Source of the DNA: Methanoculleus marisnigri JR1
Lineage (GTDB): Archaea > Halobacteriota > Methanomicrobia > Methanomicrobiales > Methanoculleaceae
DNA: 64,000 bases
Assembly: GCF_000015825.1 (NCBI RefSeq)
Contig: NC_009051.1
Coordinates: forward strand, 1,606,695 to 1,670,694
Direction: 5' to 3'
Numbering within the stretch: position 1 is the stretch's first letter; every line of letters begins with the position of its first letter. This document shows, piece after piece, positions 43,514 to 53,092 of the stretch. The translations under genes were made by a program, and so were the position numbers. The notes beneath the pieces were generated by a model. It had not been told where the DNA came from and did no database searches. It saw nothing but the letters and a program-made list of their open reading frames with translations.

Positions 43514-43623
43514 TGCTGCGGGTGGGATCCGAACCCACGATTTCCAGATGTCCCAGGCTTGGACGCACCGTCTTCTCAAAAACCCTATGAGTCTGGCGCC
43601 CTAACCGACTAGGCCACCGCAGC
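43514..43623 (-). tRNA. tRNA-Met (anticodon CAT) with a 36-base intron
   Basis: Exons fold into a cloverleaf on the minus strand: acceptor GCTGCGG with CCGCAGC, anticodon stem CCAGA with TCTGG around CTCATA plus A (anticodon CAT), T arm GTGGG-TTCGGAT-CCCAC, discriminator A. The insertion at 43550-43585 lies between positions 37 and 38, the canonical archaeal intron site cut by the splicing endonuclease. D and variable regions resemble elongator tRNA-Met; an Ile2 identity with modified C34 is the less likely alternative. Confidence 0.88.
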
Positions 43624-43696
43624 GCACAAAGTGCAGTATAACAATGTTGTATTGCCAAATAAACCTTATGGCTCCCCGGAAAAATTGGATAAAGGG

Positions 43697-45172
43697 TTAC
43701 TTCGAGTTTTTCCGGATATAGACGTCGACCGCCGCCGTGATCGCCGCCACGTGCTTCCCCTGGCGGAGCGAGGCGGCCAGCGTCTGCATACGCGCCTCCT
43801 CCTCGTGGAGATAGCGGCGCAGGCTCGTCGCGATGTGCTCCTCCTGCAGGAAGTGCGTGTGGGTGTCGCCGGCGATGAAGTGGGCGTTGTGCATGATCGC
43901 GTAGTGGAGCGGGAGCGTCGTCTTCACGCCCAGGATGACGTACTCGTAGATCGCCCGGCGCATCCGCTGGATCGCCTCCTCGCGGTCGGAGCCGAGCGCG
44001 CAGAGCTTCGAGATCATCGAGTCGTAGTGCGCCGGGATGGTGTAGCCCATGTGGATGCCGGAGTCGACCCGGATTCCCGGCCCGCCCGGGGAGCGGTAGC
44101 GGACGATCTTGCCCGGATCGGCGGCGAAGTTGTTCAGCGGGTCCTCCGCGTTGATCCGGCACTCGATCGCGTGCCCCCGGATGCCGATGTCGTCCTGGTC
44201 CATCGCGAGGTCTTCGCCCGCCGCGATCGCGATCTGCTGTTTCACCATATCGATCCCGGTGACGAACTCCGTGACCGTGTGCTCCACCTGCAGCCGGGTG
44301 TTCACCTCCATGAAGTAGTAGTTCCCGTTCGCGTAGAGGAACTCCACCGTGCCGGCGTTCTTGTAGTTCGCCGCCTTTGCCGCGGCGATGGCCGACACCG
44401 TCATCTGCTCCCGGAGGGCGGGCGTCATGATCGGGCAGGGCGCCTCCTCGAGCAGTTTCTGGTGCCGGCGCTGGATCGAGCACTCGCGGTCGTAGAGGTG
44501 GACGGTGTGCCCCTTCGCGTCGGCAAGAACCTGGATCTCGATGTGGCGCGGCTTCGTGAGGTACTTCTCCACGAAGATCGTCGGATCGCCGAAAGCGGAC
44601 TGGGCAATCCGCATACCCGCATCGAGCGCCTCCTCGAGCTCGCCCTCGTTCTCGGCGATGTGCATCCCGATACCGCCGCCGCCCGCGCTCGCCTTCACGA
44701 TCACCGGGTAGCCGATCTCGGCGGCGACCTTCTTCGCCTCCTCGACGCTCGTCACGCCCTCCGGCGTGCCCGGAAGGACCGGGACTCCGGCCTCGCGCAT
44801 CATCTTCTTCGACCCGATCTTCGAGCCCAGCGCCTCGATCGTCTTCCACGACGGCCCGATGAACGTCAGGCCCTCCTCCTCGACCAGTTTTGCGAACCCG
44901 GCGTTCTCCGCGAGGAACCCGTAGCCCGGGTGGATCGCCTCGGCCCCGGTCTTCCTCGCCACGTCGCAGATCCGCTCCTTGTTGAGGTAACTCTTCGACG
45001 GGTGCGCCTCGCCGACACAGAACGCCTCGTCGGCGTACTTGACGTGGAGCGCATTACTGTCCGGCTCGGAGTAGATCGCGACCGTGTCGATGCCCAGTTC
45101 CCGGCAGGCACGCATGACCCGGATGGCAATCTCGCCGCGGTTGGCAATCAGGATCTTGTCAAAGTATTTCAT
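43697..45172 (-). CDS. pycA: Pyruvate carboxylase subunit A (biotin carboxylase)
   Basis: 491 residues from ATG 45172; a TTG at 45196 is open too. [20 protein letters not shown] is the standard biotin-carboxylase start. The ATP-grasp motifs [20 protein letters not shown] and the conserved [27 protein letters not shown] and [20 protein letters not shown] follow in order. It carboxylates the biotin carried on PycB. The order here is pycB then pycA, separated by 16 bases. The frame ends after a C-terminal extension of about 40 residues. Confidence 0.95.
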   Translation of the reverse strand: MKYFDKILIANRGEIAIRVMRACRELGIDTVAIYSEPDSNALHVKYADEAFCVGEAHPSKSYLNKERICDVARKTGAEAIHPGYGFLAENAGFAKLVEEEGLTFIGPSWKTIEALGSKIGSKKMMREAGVPVLPGTPEGVTSVEEAKKVAAEIGYPVIVKASAGGGGIGMHIAENEGELEEALDAGMRIAQSAFGDPTIFVEKYLTKPRHIEIQVLADAKGHTVHLYDRECSIQRRHQKLLEEAPCPIMTPALREQMTVSAIAAAKAANYKNAGTVEFLYANGNYYFMEVNTRLQVEHTVTEFVTGIDMVKQQIAIAAGEDLAMDQDDIGIRGHAIECRINAEDPLNNFAADPGKIVRYRSPGGPGIRVDSGIHMGYTIPAHYDSMISKLCALGSDREEAIQRMRRAIYEYVILGVKTTLPLHYAIMHNAHFIAGDTHTHFLQEEHIATSLRRYLHEEEARMQTLAASLRQGKHVAAITAAVDVYIRKNSK

Positions 45173-45188
45173 CGCGCCAGCCAGCCTC

Positions 45189-46937
45189 TCACTCAATGAC
45201 CATCAGCACGTCGCCGTTCTGCACGACGTCCCCGGCGTCCACGAAGATCTCCGAGACCGTGCCGTCGCGGGGGCTCGGGATGGGGTTCTCCATCTTCATC
45301 GCCTCGAGGACGATGAGCGTGTCGCCCTTCCTGACGGTGCTCCCGCGCTGGGCCATCACCTTCAGGACCATGCCCTGCATGTTGCTCTTGACACCGCCGG
45401 CGACATCCCCGCGGGGGGCCCCCGCCGACGCGGCGGCGGCCGACGCAGCCGCGACCGAGCCTCCCTCGACGGTGACGATCCTAACGGAGAAGATCTCGCC
45501 GTCCACCTCGACCTCCATGGAACGGGGGATCTCCGCAACCCCCGCCGGTCCGGCTGCCGCCTTCTCGGGGATCGCCTCGGGCTGGCGCTCGCCCCTGAGG
45601 AACGACGGCGCGACGCTCGGGTAGAGGATGTAGGTGAGGACGTCCTCATCCCGGGTAACCAGACCCTGCTCCTCCGCCTCCTTCTTCATCTGCTCGTAGA
45701 TGGGTTCGAGGAGGTCCGCCGGGCGAACCGTGACCGGCTCCTCGTCGCCGATGATCGTTCTGCGGATCTCGGGGCTGATCGGGGCGGGAGAGCGTCCGTA
45801 GAGGCCGCGGACGTAGTCCTTCACCTCTTTCGTCACGTTCCGGTAGCGCTCCCCGTCCATCAGGACGTTGAAAACCGCCTGGGTGCCCACGATCTGGCTC
45901 GTCGGCGTAACGAGCGGCGGGTAGCCGAGATCCTCTCTCACACGGGGGATCTCGCGGAGCACCTCGTCCAGGCGGTCGAGCGCATCCTGCTCCTTGAGCT
46001 GCGAGACGAGGTTCGAGATCATCCCGCCCGGGAGCTGGTAGATCAGCACGTCCGAGTCGACCCGGTCGGCGATTGAGTTGAAGAGCGGCTCGTACTTACC
46101 CCGCATATCGCGGCAGATGTTCCTGACCTTCCGGAGCGGGAGAAGATCGATCCCGGTGTCGCGCGCCGTCCCGGCAACGCTGGCAACGACGCTCTCCGTC
46201 GGAGGCTGGGAGGTGCCGAGGGCGAACGGCGACATCGCCGTATCCAGGATATCCACGCCCGCATCGATCGCCGCCTGATAACTCAGGGGCGCGACGCCGC
46301 TCGTGCAGTGGGAGTGGAGGCAGACCCTGACGTCCGCCGTCTTCTTGATCCCCGTGATGAGGTCGCGGGCATCGTGCGGCATGATCAGGCCGGCCATGTC
46401 CTTGATGCAGATCGAGTCGCAGCCGAGCGTATAGAGTTCTTCCGCCATCTCGACAAACGTCGCGACGGAATGAACAGGGCTCGTCGTGTAGGAGATCGCG
46501 CCCTGCAGGTGCGCCCCGACGTTCTTGACCTCCTCCATCGCTTTCTTCATGTTCCGGATATCGTTCAACGCATCGAAGACCCGGAAGATGTCGACCCCGT
46601 TTCGCGCCGACGCCTCTACGAACTTCTCCACCACGTCATCGGGGTAGTGCCGGTAGCCCACGAGGTTCTGGCCCCGCAGGAGCATCTGGATAGGCGTGCG
46701 CCGGAGCTCTGCCTTCAGCACCCGGAGACGTTCCCAGGGATCGTCGTTGAGGAACCTGATGCAGCTGTCAAAGGTCGCCCCGCCCCAGGCCTCGACGGAG
46801 AAGAAACCCACGTCGTCGATGGCACGGGCAAGAGGGAGCATGTCCTCAGTCCGGAGGCGGGTGGCGATGAGCGACTGATGCGCGTCCCTAAGCGTGGTAT
46901 CGGTGATATTGAGTGAATCTAATTTGGCAGCACACAT
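45189..46937 (-). CDS. pycB: Pyruvate carboxylase subunit B (carboxyltransferase + biotinyl carrier)
   Basis: 582 residues from ATG 46937, ten bases after GAGGTG. Carboxyltransferase domain: [74 protein letters not shown] and LHSHCTSGV (metal histidines). An Ala/Pro-rich linker follows, then the biotinyl domain with [20 protein letters not shown]; the lysine of AMKM takes biotin from BirA. It makes oxaloacetate from pyruvate for biosynthesis. Biotin import and ligation genes follow upstream on the same strand. Confidence 0.96.
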   Translation of the reverse strand: MCAAKLDSLNITDTTLRDAHQSLIATRLRTEDMLPLARAIDDVGFFSVEAWGGATFDSCIRFLNDDPWERLRVLKAELRRTPIQMLLRGQNLVGYRHYPDDVVEKFVEASARNGVDIFRVFDALNDIRNMKKAMEEVKNVGAHLQGAISYTTSPVHSVATFVEMAEELYTLGCDSICIKDMAGLIMPHDARDLITGIKKTADVRVCLHSHCTSGVAPLSYQAAIDAGVDILDTAMSPFALGTSQPPTESVVASVAGTARDTGIDLLPLRKVRNICRDMRGKYEPLFNSIADRVDSDVLIYQLPGGMISNLVSQLKEQDALDRLDEVLREIPRVREDLGYPPLVTPTSQIVGTQAVFNVLMDGERYRNVTKEVKDYVRGLYGRSPAPISPEIRRTIIGDEEPVTVRPADLLEPIYEQMKKEAEEQGLVTRDEDVLTYILYPSVAPSFLRGERQPEAIPEKAAAGPAGVAEIPRSMEVEVDGEIFSVRIVTVEGGSVAAASAAAASAGAPRGDVAGGVKSNMQGMVLKVMAQRGSTVRKGDTLIVLEAMKMENPIPSPRDGTVSEIFVDAGDVVQNGDVLMVIE

Positions 46938-46967
46938 CGAATTGTACACCTCGAAGGGCTGAGAAGA

Positions 46968-46980
46968 TATCGATAAAGCC
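46968..46980 (-). promoter_or_regulatory. TATA box of pycBA
   Basis: On the minus strand GGCTTTATCGATA lies about 32-43 bases before the pycB ATG, between the end of ecfT and pycB, so pycBA is likely transcribed on its own. Confidence 0.5.
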
Positions 46981-46990
46981 TCTCAAAAAT

Positions 46991-47644
46991 TCATCCTACT
47001 AATATAAAAACGTCGCGAAGGGGGAGAGTCGATAAAAGGGCGGGTATTATAGCCATTATTGCGGCCGGGACGTCCAGGGGATCCGCCCTGAACCGGGGAC
47101 AGATCCGCCCTCCGATCGTGTACCCCCGTACCACGAGCAGGCGCGCAACCTCGTCGGCCCGCCGGATCTCCGTGACGATGAGGGTGACGGCGAGCGGAAC
47201 GATCGAGCGGATACCGGGCCGGATACCCTTCAGCGCCATCGCGATTCGCACCTGCTCGATCTCCCCGCGGAGCACGGAAATGCCGGAAATTCCCATCTCG
47301 GCGACGAGCCCGACCTCGAACCCCACCCGGTTCCCGAGAGCCCAGACCGCCACGGCAAGTACTTCTCCATCCTCCGTCTCAGCATACGCCCACGCGGCGA
47401 GGAGGAGGATCACGGTCATCCGGAAGAAGTAGGAGAGCCCCGCGCCGCCGCCCCATGCGGAGACGAGCGCCGTTGCGGCGACCATCGCAACGAGGGGCAG
47501 AAGCACCCCCGGCCGCGGGAGCGATCGTGTGCGCGGCGTAAACAGCAGCCACCAGACGAGGGCGGCGGCGGCTCCCGCGATGCTCGCAAACGCCGCGAGC
47601 GAGAGGACGGCGACGGAAAGAAGCCTCAGCCGCGGATCCTGCAT
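46991..47644 (-). CDS. ecfT: ECF transporter transmembrane subunit EcfT
   Basis: 217 residues with about five membrane spans (LLSVAVLSLAAFASIAGAAA, VLLPLVAMVAATALVSAW and others) and a cytoplasmic loop with EIRRADEVARLLVVRGYTIG. The A/V-R-G coupling motif of EcfT is seen as VVRGYT; EIEQVRIAMALKGIRPG supplies another coupling segment. EcfT links the two ATPases to the substrate-binding BioY. It overlaps ecfA2 by 19 bases, last gene of the bioY operon. Confidence 0.82.
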   Translation of the reverse strand: MQDPRLRLLSVAVLSLAAFASIAGAAAALVWWLLFTPRTRSLPRPGVLLPLVAMVAATALVSAWGGGAGLSYFFRMTVILLLAAWAYAETEDGEVLAVAVWALGNRVGFEVGLVAEMGISGISVLRGEIEQVRIAMALKGIRPGIRSIVPLAVTLIVTEIRRADEVARLLVVRGYTIGGRICPRFRADPLDVPAAIMAIIPALLSTLPLRDVFILVG

Positions 47645-48324
47645 AGCGCCTCCCGGGCGTCGGAGAGCCTGATGTTCGCAGGACGGGCCCCCTGGTCCAG
47701 TGCATACCGGAGATACGGCGGGGCGTGCCGCCAGGAGGGGATCGCATCGGGCACGCTGCCGCGGGCGGTCATGTCTCCGGCCTCCATTTCCCAGATTGCG
47801 TCCACCCGGGGAAGAACCGCGCGCTCGTGCGAGAAGACGATCGTGATGCCGGAATCGCGCTCCTCGAGCATCCCGCAGGCCTTCCTCTTCGCGGTGCAGT
47901 CAAGAGAACTGAACGGTTCGTCCAGCAGCAGCAGGTCAGGATCTCTCAGGAGCGCGCAGGCGAGGGTCAGCCGCTTGAGTTCGCCGCGGGAGAGGTGGAA
48001 CGGGTCGTCGTCCGCACGCGCCGACAACTCCGCCAGCGCGAGCGCGTCCTCCGGCACAAGTCCCCAGGAAGCCGCCTCCCCGGCGATCGTCGGGGAGGTG
48101 ATGTGGTGCTCGGGGAACTGCAGCAGGAGCTGCGTCGTCAGAACGCCGTGCCGCCGGACGGCCCCGCGTTCGGGCCGGAGGAGCCCCGCAAGCAGAAGAG
48201 CCAGCGTCGACTTCCCGCTCCCCACCGGCCCGCTGACCAGGTGCACGCCTTCGTCGAACGTGCCGCTACCCCGGAGGGTGAACGAATCCTGCGAAAAGAC
48301 GAGATCCGCAAGTTCGACTCTCAC
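47626..48324 (-). CDS. ecfA2: ECF transporter ATPase EcfA2
   Basis: 232 residues from GTG 48324, overlapping the previous stop as GTGA; a frame to 48471 is open but not family-like. Walker A HLVSGPVGSGKSTLALLLAG, Q-loop LLLQFPEHHITSPT, signature FHLSRGELKRLTLACALL and Walker B DLLLLDEPFSSLD are present. It pairs with EcfA1 to power biotin uptake. The C-terminal 50 residues (after GSVPDAIPSWRHAPPYLR) form the ECF-specific tail. Confidence 0.88.
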   Translation of the reverse strand: MRVELADLVFSQDSFTLRGSGTFDEGVHLVSGPVGSGKSTLALLLAGLLRPERGAVRRHGVLTTQLLLQFPEHHITSPTIAGEAASWGLVPEDALALAELSARADDDPFHLSRGELKRLTLACALLRDPDLLLLDEPFSSLDCTAKRKACGMLEERDSGITIVFSHERAVLPRVDAIWEMEAGDMTARGSVPDAIPSWRHAPPYLRYALDQGARPANIRLSDAREALCRIRG

Positions 48325-48992
48325 CGGGACACCCTCCAGAGCGTGGGGTAAAAGCACGTCTCCTCGAGCGCGGAGAAGACCTCCTCCGGCGTGCCGTGGT
48401 GCCTGACGCGGCCGTTCTCCATAAAGAGAACGCAGTCCGCGGTAGCCGCAACGTCCATCGACTGCGTGCACCAGAGCACGTGGGCTGCGGCGCTCTCCCG
48501 CACCACGCGCTGGACGCGCTCCGCGGTCACGCCGTCCAGGTGCGAATCAGCCTCGTCCAGGACGAGCACCTCGGGGTCGCCGGCGCAGGCGGCGGCCAGC
48601 GCAACGAGCGCCTTCTCCCCCCCGGAGAGGGCCGCGACCTTCTTGCCGAGGAGGTGGCGGATGCCGACAACCTCCGCAACCGCCCGGACCGCCCTGTCCG
48701 TCTCGGGGCAGGGGCGGTGGCGGAACCGGGGCGTCGATGCGATCTCGTCGTAGACCCGGGAGAAGAGGAGCGTCCGGTCGGGGAACTCCCCCACCCACCC
48801 GACCTTCACGGCCGACGGCGGACGGTCGAGGAGCAGGACAGATCCTGCTTCGGGCTCCTCGATCCCGGAGCAGACCGAGAGCAACGTCGTCTTGCCGCTC
48901 CCGTTCGGCCCGATAACGGCGATATGGCGCGCGTCCACCGCAAGGCCGGGGATGTCGAGCAGCCGGTGCCGGAGATCGGCGATACGGATCAT
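48321..48992 (-). CDS. ecfA1: ECF transporter ATPase EcfA1
   Basis: 223 residues from ATG 48992, overlapping the bioY stop as ATGA. Walker A IAVIGPNGSGKTTLLSVCSG, signature VAALSGGEKALVALAAACAG and Walker B PEVLVLDEADSHLDGVTAER are visible. Between strands is VGWVGEFPDRTLLFSRVYDE, the ECF Q-loop. DEAD in place of the usual DEP(T/F) after Walker B is a mild variation. Second ATPase of the BioY module. Confidence 0.88.
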   Translation of the reverse strand: MIRIADLRHRLLDIPGLAVDARHIAVIGPNGSGKTTLLSVCSGIEEPEAGSVLLLDRPPSAVKVGWVGEFPDRTLLFSRVYDEIASTPRFRHRPCPETDRAVRAVAEVVGIRHLLGKKVAALSGGEKALVALAAACAGDPEVLVLDEADSHLDGVTAERVQRVVRESAAAHVLWCTQSMDVAATADCVLFMENGRVRHHGTPEEVFSALEETCFYPTLWRVSR

Positions 48993-49498
48993 GCCACCCG
49001 CTTCCCTATGGCGTATGCGGCTGCAGCCTTCACGGCATCGCCGATGATAAACGGGGCGACGCCGAGCAGGACCGCCTGAAGAAGCGGGATCGAAGCCGAA
49101 TATGAAAGCCATACGGCGCCAGCCAGGAGATAGATTGCACAGGCCGCGATCAGCCCTGTGATCCGCGATGCCGGCGATTCGTGTTCGTAGGCGATCCCGG
49201 CGACGAGGGCGGCGGGGATGAAGCCGATCAGGAACCCGCCCGTGGGGCCGAGAAGCACCCCGAGGCCCGCCGTGCCGTTGTGATAGACCGGGAGGCCCGC
49301 CGCCCCGAGGAGGACGTAGAGGGCGACGGGGATCGCCCCGTAGCGCTTCATGACGATCCCGGATAACAGGACGAAAAGCGTCTGGAGCGTGAGCGGTACC
49401 GGGGGGAGTGGGATGGAGATCCAGCTCCCGGCGGCGATCAGCGCGATGAACGTACCGCTGTAGGCGAGGATCCGGGCTCGGTGCATCATGTCAACCAT
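48989..49498 (-). CDS. bioY: Biotin substrate-binding component BioY
   Basis: 169 residues from ATG 49498; in-frame ATGs at 49489 and 49486 are alternatives, and the first lies inside the operator, so a later start is quite possible. Six membrane spans; ISIPLPPVPLTLQTLFVLLSG and GLGVLLGPTGGFLIGFIPAA are the BioY signatures, and GDAVKAAAAYAIG ends the protein. It captures biotin with high affinity. First gene of bioY-ecfA1-ecfA2-ecfT, downstream of birA. Confidence 0.93.
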   Translation of the reverse strand: MVDMMHRARILAYSGTFIALIAAGSWISIPLPPVPLTLQTLFVLLSGIVMKRYGAIPVALYVLLGAAGLPVYHNGTAGLGVLLGPTGGFLIGFIPAALVAGIAYEHESPASRITGLIAACAIYLLAGAVWLSYSASIPLLQAVLLGVAPFIIGDAVKAAAAYAIGKRVA

Positions 49499-49519
49499 TT
49501 TATTTTGGATGGTTGACAA
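49489..49519. promoter_or_regulatory. BirA-type biotin operator at the bioY start
   Basis: On the minus strand TTGTCAACC, 14 bases, GGTTGACA: an inverted repeat whose central 10 bp arms are perfect (TGTCAACCAT / ATGGTTGACA). This closely resembles the known BirA box (TTGTAAACC-N15-GGTTTACAA). The BirA encoded upstream keeps a DNA-binding domain, so repression of bioY by biotin-loaded BirA is likely. Confidence 0.72.
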
Positions 49520-49631
49520 GAAAAATCCTGCTGATGCCTGACGAACTGCATCACATAACCCCGGGAGATTTCCGTTCCGATGGGGAGACCTTCTCGCCGA
49601 TCCAAAAAGTGTATGGGTGTTGACCGGCAGG

Positions 49632-50618
49632 TCAGAGCTGGAAACAGTCGCCGGCGATGACCCGCTCTATCTTTCCGTTGTCTTTCCGGATGATCAGGGC
49701 ACCGTGCTCGTCGATATCGATGGCCTCTCCCGAGAAGGTCTTGTTGACGGTCTTGATGGCCACCCGGTGATCGAGCGTCCGGGAGAGGCTCTTCCACTCG
49801 CGGATGATGGAGTCGTACTCGCCGTCCTCGAGCTGCTGGTAGCGCAGTTCGAACTCCCGCAGAACCCGGGCAAGGAGCGCCACCCGGTCGACCTCGCGGC
49901 CGACCTCGGCCTGGAGCGTGGTCACGGTCTCCCGCAGGTTCGAGGAGAGGTCGTCGAGAGAGACGTTCGCATCGATCCCAAGCCCCAGGAGGGCGTAGTG
50001 CACGGTATCCGCCTCGGCAGCGAGTTCCAGGAGCAGACCGGCGACCTTCTTGTCTCCGATAAAGATGTCGTTGGGCCACTTGATGAGCGCACTGATGTCG
50101 TACTCCTTGCGGATGGCACGGGCAATCGCGACCGACCCGGCCATGGTGATCATGAAAAGGTGGTCGAGCGGGATCTTCGGTTTCAAAAGGATGGTGGCCC
50201 AGATGCCGCCGGCAGGAGAGACCCAGGCGCGTCCGAGCCGTCCCACCCCCCCGGTCTGCTCCTCGGCGATGATCACCATGCCGTGCAGGTTTTCAGGATC
50301 GGTCTCGGCGGCAAGCTTCTTCGCGACCCAGCCCGTGGAGGCGGTGCTGTCGAACTGACGGATCTGCCGCCCGATGACCCGGGTACGGAGCATCTTGTTG
50401 ATCTCGTAGGGGAGGAGCCGGTCGGTCTTCGTCTCGAGGTGGTAACCTTCCACCCGGGACGACGATATCCCGTATCCCAGCCTCCGGAGTTCGCGTATCT
50501 GCTTCCAGACGGCCGACCGGGTGATGCCCAGCTGCTCCGCAATCCGTTCCCCTGATACCGGGCCGGGCGATTCTTCGAGAATCTTCAATACGTTGATTGC
50601 CGTATCCTTCATGTCCAT
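49632..50618 (-). CDS. birA: Bifunctional biotin-protein ligase and repressor BirA
   Basis: 328 residues from ATG 50618, which forms TAATG with the DUF2111 stop. Residues 5-65 are a winged helix (VSGERIAEQLGITRSAVWKQ, RRLGYGISSSRVEGYHL), and the catalytic domain follows with VGRLGRAWVSPAGGIWATIL (biotin and AMP loop), IKWPNDIFIGDKKVAGLLLE and LGLGIDANVS. The C-terminal SH3-like domain ends IERVIAGDCFQL. It biotinylates PycB and, through the winged helix, should bind the operator at 49489-49519. Confidence 0.94.
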   Translation of the reverse strand: MDMKDTAINVLKILEESPGPVSGERIAEQLGITRSAVWKQIRELRRLGYGISSSRVEGYHLETKTDRLLPYEINKMLRTRVIGRQIRQFDSTASTGWVAKKLAAETDPENLHGMVIIAEEQTGGVGRLGRAWVSPAGGIWATILLKPKIPLDHLFMITMAGSVAIARAIRKEYDISALIKWPNDIFIGDKKVAGLLLELAAEADTVHYALLGLGIDANVSLDDLSSNLRETVTTLQAEVGREVDRVALLARVLREFELRYQQLEDGEYDSIIREWKSLSRTLDHRVAIKTVNKTFSGEAIDIDEHGALIIRKDNGKIERVIAGDCFQL

Positions 50619-51061
50619 TACCTTTTCGCTGCAGGCGACTCGCTCGGGAGCGGACACGGGTCCTCGCCGCAGACCTGCCTCCGGATCACCGTGTTCTGCT
50701 CCATGAAACCCGCGAGATCAAAGATGCCGGTCACATCGACGATGCCGATTGCGCCGATGGCTCTGCCTTCTTCGTCCCTTACCGGCGCCACCACCACCGG
50801 GATCCCTTTGTACGGGCCACTCGGGGGCCTGACCCTCAACGTAGCGTTCTCCTCGAGGACTTCCTCGAGGATGGGGCCCGTATAGCCCTCGTCGACGACC
50901 TTCCCGTCCTCGACCCTGACTCCGGGGTGGTCGCGGGACCGTGCCGTAACGGGCAACCGACCAAGCAGATCGTGGATACATACCACGATCGGGGCGAGAT
51001 CGCGCGCGCTCGAAGACGCAGAGACGATATATTGATCCATGGCCGTATCCATACTGTTCAT
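50618..51061 (-). CDS. DUF2111 family protein
   Basis: About 147 residues from ATG 51061 (a GTG lies one codon before). SSARDLAPIVVCIHDLLGRL leads into a PAS-like body: GVRVEDGKVVDEGYTGPILE, PYKGIPVVVAPVRDEEGRAI and GAIGIVDVTGIFDLAGFMEQ, the DUF2111 features known from methanogens. The GAIG-IVDVT segment resembles ligand sensors. Function unknown. It overlaps birA (TAATG) and follows the GATase-like gene by about ten bases, so it sits inside the rtcB-birA gene string. Confidence 0.8.
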   Translation of the reverse strand: MNSMDTAMDQYIVSASSSARDLAPIVVCIHDLLGRLPVTARSRDHPGVRVEDGKVVDEGYTGPILEEVLEENATLRVRPPSGPYKGIPVVVAPVRDEEGRAIGAIGIVDVTGIFDLAGFMEQNTVIRRQVCGEDPCPLPSESPAAKR

Positions 51062-51071
51062 CACGGTTTAT

Positions 51072-51650
51072 CTAAAATAATGTTTCCCTATCACCGCAGG
51101 AGAATTTCTTCAGGAATTCGCGCGACGGGTACTCATGGATGCTGGTCACCAGGATCATCCCGTCGCCGAGCGGCTTCCCGACGAGGAGCGCCTCCCCCCC
51201 GGGCGTGGCGGCAAGCGTCTCGCCGCCGTGTGACGGGAACGAGCCGTCGCACTCGACGGCGTCGAGATCATACCCCGAAAAAAGGGAGTTGAAGGTGCTC
51301 TCCCCGGCGAACCGGACGGCACGCGGCCCGTAGGCAAACGAGTAGGTCACCGGGAACGGGAGCCAGTCGTAGGCGTCCTCGCGCGAGCCTCCCGCGCCGA
51401 AGACCAGCAGCCGGCCGCCGTTCTCGACGAAACGCCGGATACGGCCCTCTGCAGCCCGGAGAGCGGGGAGAAGGTTCGAGTAGGCCGGGTTCGCAAACCC
51501 CGTCGGCACGATGACCGAGACGAACCTCCCGCGCCAGAAGGGAGACGCAAGCATGTTCGGGTTGACCGATTCGCAAGCGGCGCCGCAGTCCTCGATGAGC
51601 CGCGAGAACATGAGGGGGTTGTCCCAGAACAGCCCTATCCTGCCGGTCAC
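51072..51650 (-). CDS. GATase1-like protein without nucleophile (BPL_N-like)
   Basis: 192 residues beginning with GTG 51650, overlapping the rtcB stop as GTGA. VSVIVPTGFANPAYSNLLPA, EGRIRRFVENGGRLLVFGAG and GDGMILVTSIHEYPSREFL have the spacing of GATase1-fold, biotin-ligase N-terminal-like (BPL_N) proteins, but the nucleophile cysteine position reads FGAGGS and no catalytic Cys is seen. A binding or scaffold role is therefore more likely than hydrolysis. Its position between rtcB and birA is noteworthy. Family call tentative. Confidence 0.55.
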   Translation of the reverse strand: MTGRIGLFWDNPLMFSRLIEDCGAACESVNPNMLASPFWRGRFVSVIVPTGFANPAYSNLLPALRAAEGRIRRFVENGGRLLVFGAGGSREDAYDWLPFPVTYSFAYGPRAVRFAGESTFNSLFSGYDLDAVECDGSFPSHGGETLAATPGGEALLVGKPLGDGMILVTSIHEYPSREFLKKFSCGDRETLF

Positions 51651-53083
51651 CCCTTGATCACCCCGAGCGGCTCCAGCCGGGCGACGATATCCGAGAGGCC
51701 CGCTTCGTGCACCACACGCACCACTTCCCGGCTCGGCTTGTAGACTGCCGGAGCCTCCTCCGCGAGGGCGTTGTCACTGTGGGCACGCACCAGGATACCC
51801 TCTCCCGCGAGGCGTTCCCGGAGTTCCTTCCCGCGGACCTCTTTCTTCGCCTTCGACCGGCTGAGCACCCTCCCCGCCCCGTGGCAGGTGCTCCCCCACG
51901 TCTTCTCCATCGCGGTCGACGTGCCGTGGAGGAGGTAGGACGACGTCCCCATGCTCCCGGGGATGATCACCGGCTGCCCGATCCCGGCATACTCCCGGGG
52001 GACGCCCTCCGCTCCCGGGCCGAACGCTCGCGTCGCTCCTTTGCGGTGGACGCAGACCTCCGTCGAGACCCCGTCGACGTCGTGGCGCTCGAACTTGGCG
52101 ACGTTATGCGCGACGTCGTAGACGAGCCGCATCTCGTCGTAATCGATCCCGAAGAGGTCCACGAAGACCTTCCTCGCTTCGTGCATGATGACCTGCCGGT
52201 TCGTCCAAGCGTAGTTCGCGGCCGAGACCATGCCACCGTAGTAGGCACGGCCTTCCGGAGAGTCGATCGGAGCGCAGGCGAGCTGCCGGTCGGGGAGGCG
52301 TATCCCGTACTTCGGAAGCGCGCCCTCGAGCGTCCGCAAATGATCGGTCGCGACCTGGTGGCCGAGGCCGCGTGAGCCGCAGTGGACCATGAAGCAGACC
52401 TGCCCTTCGGCGATCCCGAAGGCCTTTGCCGCTTCGGGGTCGACGATCTCCCTCGCCACCTGGACCTCCAGGAAGTGGTTTCCGGCGCCGAGCGTCCCGA
52501 TCTGCGGCACGCCCCGCTGCCGCGCTTTGGCGCTGACCGCGTCGGGGTCGGCGCCCGGCATCGCCCCCTCGCCCTCGCACCGGACGAGGTCGGCTTCGGT
52601 GCCGAGCCCGCGCTCGACCGCCCACCGGGCGCCGTCGACCATGACCGCGGAGAGATCCTTGTTCGAGACCCGCAGGGAACTCTTCGCACCCACACCGGTC
52701 GGAACGGCGTCGAAGAGCCGCTCGATCAGTTCCCGTTTCCGGCGGGCGAGATCGGCCTCGGTCAGGGGCGTCGTGATCAGCCGGACGCCACAGTTGATGT
52801 CGAACCCGACCCCGCCGGGAGAGATGACCCCTTCGGTCATGTCGAACGCGGCGACGCCGCCGATGGGAAACCCGTATCCCCAGTGGATATCGGGCATGGC
52901 AAGCGAGTGTTTCACGATCCCCGGGAGCGTCGCGACGTTCGCGAGCTGGCGGACGGCTCCTTCTTCGAGCGTCTCCGCCAGTGTCCCGGAGAGGAAAAAG
53001 CGCCCCGGCACCCGCATATCGGGGACGTATCCGATAGGAACCTCCCATTCGAGGTCTCCGATCTTATTGATTCCGGCAAGCAT
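51647..53083 (-). CDS. rtcB: tRNA-splicing ligase RtcB
   Basis: 478 residues. VKHSLAMPDIHWGYGFPIGG, GGVGFDINCGVRLITTPL, GTLGAGNHFLEVQVAREIV, MVHCGSRGLGHQVATDHLR and STCHGAGRVLSRSKAKKEV appear in order; the histidine of STCHGAG forms the covalent GMP intermediate and DxxC/HxxxH residues bind manganese. RtcB joins tRNA exons after intron removal using GTP; the window itself contains an intron-bearing tRNA-Met. Archease lies nine bases upstream. No intein is present. Confidence 0.96.
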   Translation of the reverse strand: MLAGINKIGDLEWEVPIGYVPDMRVPGRFFLSGTLAETLEEGAVRQLANVATLPGIVKHSLAMPDIHWGYGFPIGGVAAFDMTEGVISPGGVGFDINCGVRLITTPLTEADLARRKRELIERLFDAVPTGVGAKSSLRVSNKDLSAVMVDGARWAVERGLGTEADLVRCEGEGAMPGADPDAVSAKARQRGVPQIGTLGAGNHFLEVQVAREIVDPEAAKAFGIAEGQVCFMVHCGSRGLGHQVATDHLRTLEGALPKYGIRLPDRQLACAPIDSPEGRAYYGGMVSAANYAWTNRQVIMHEARKVFVDLFGIDYDEMRLVYDVAHNVAKFERHDVDGVSTEVCVHRKGATRAFGPGAEGVPREYAGIGQPVIIPGSMGTSSYLLHGTSTAMEKTWGSTCHGAGRVLSRSKAKKEVRGKELRERLAGEGILVRAHSDNALAEEAPAVYKPSREVVRVVHEAGLSDIVARLEPLGVIKG

Positions 53084-53092
53084 GGCAACCTC

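Noticed and set aside
43152-44849. 565-codon minus-strand frame covering tRNA-Met and pycA
   Set aside because: Low-complexity Arg/Gly sequence in the wrong frame of pycA, running through a tRNA gene.
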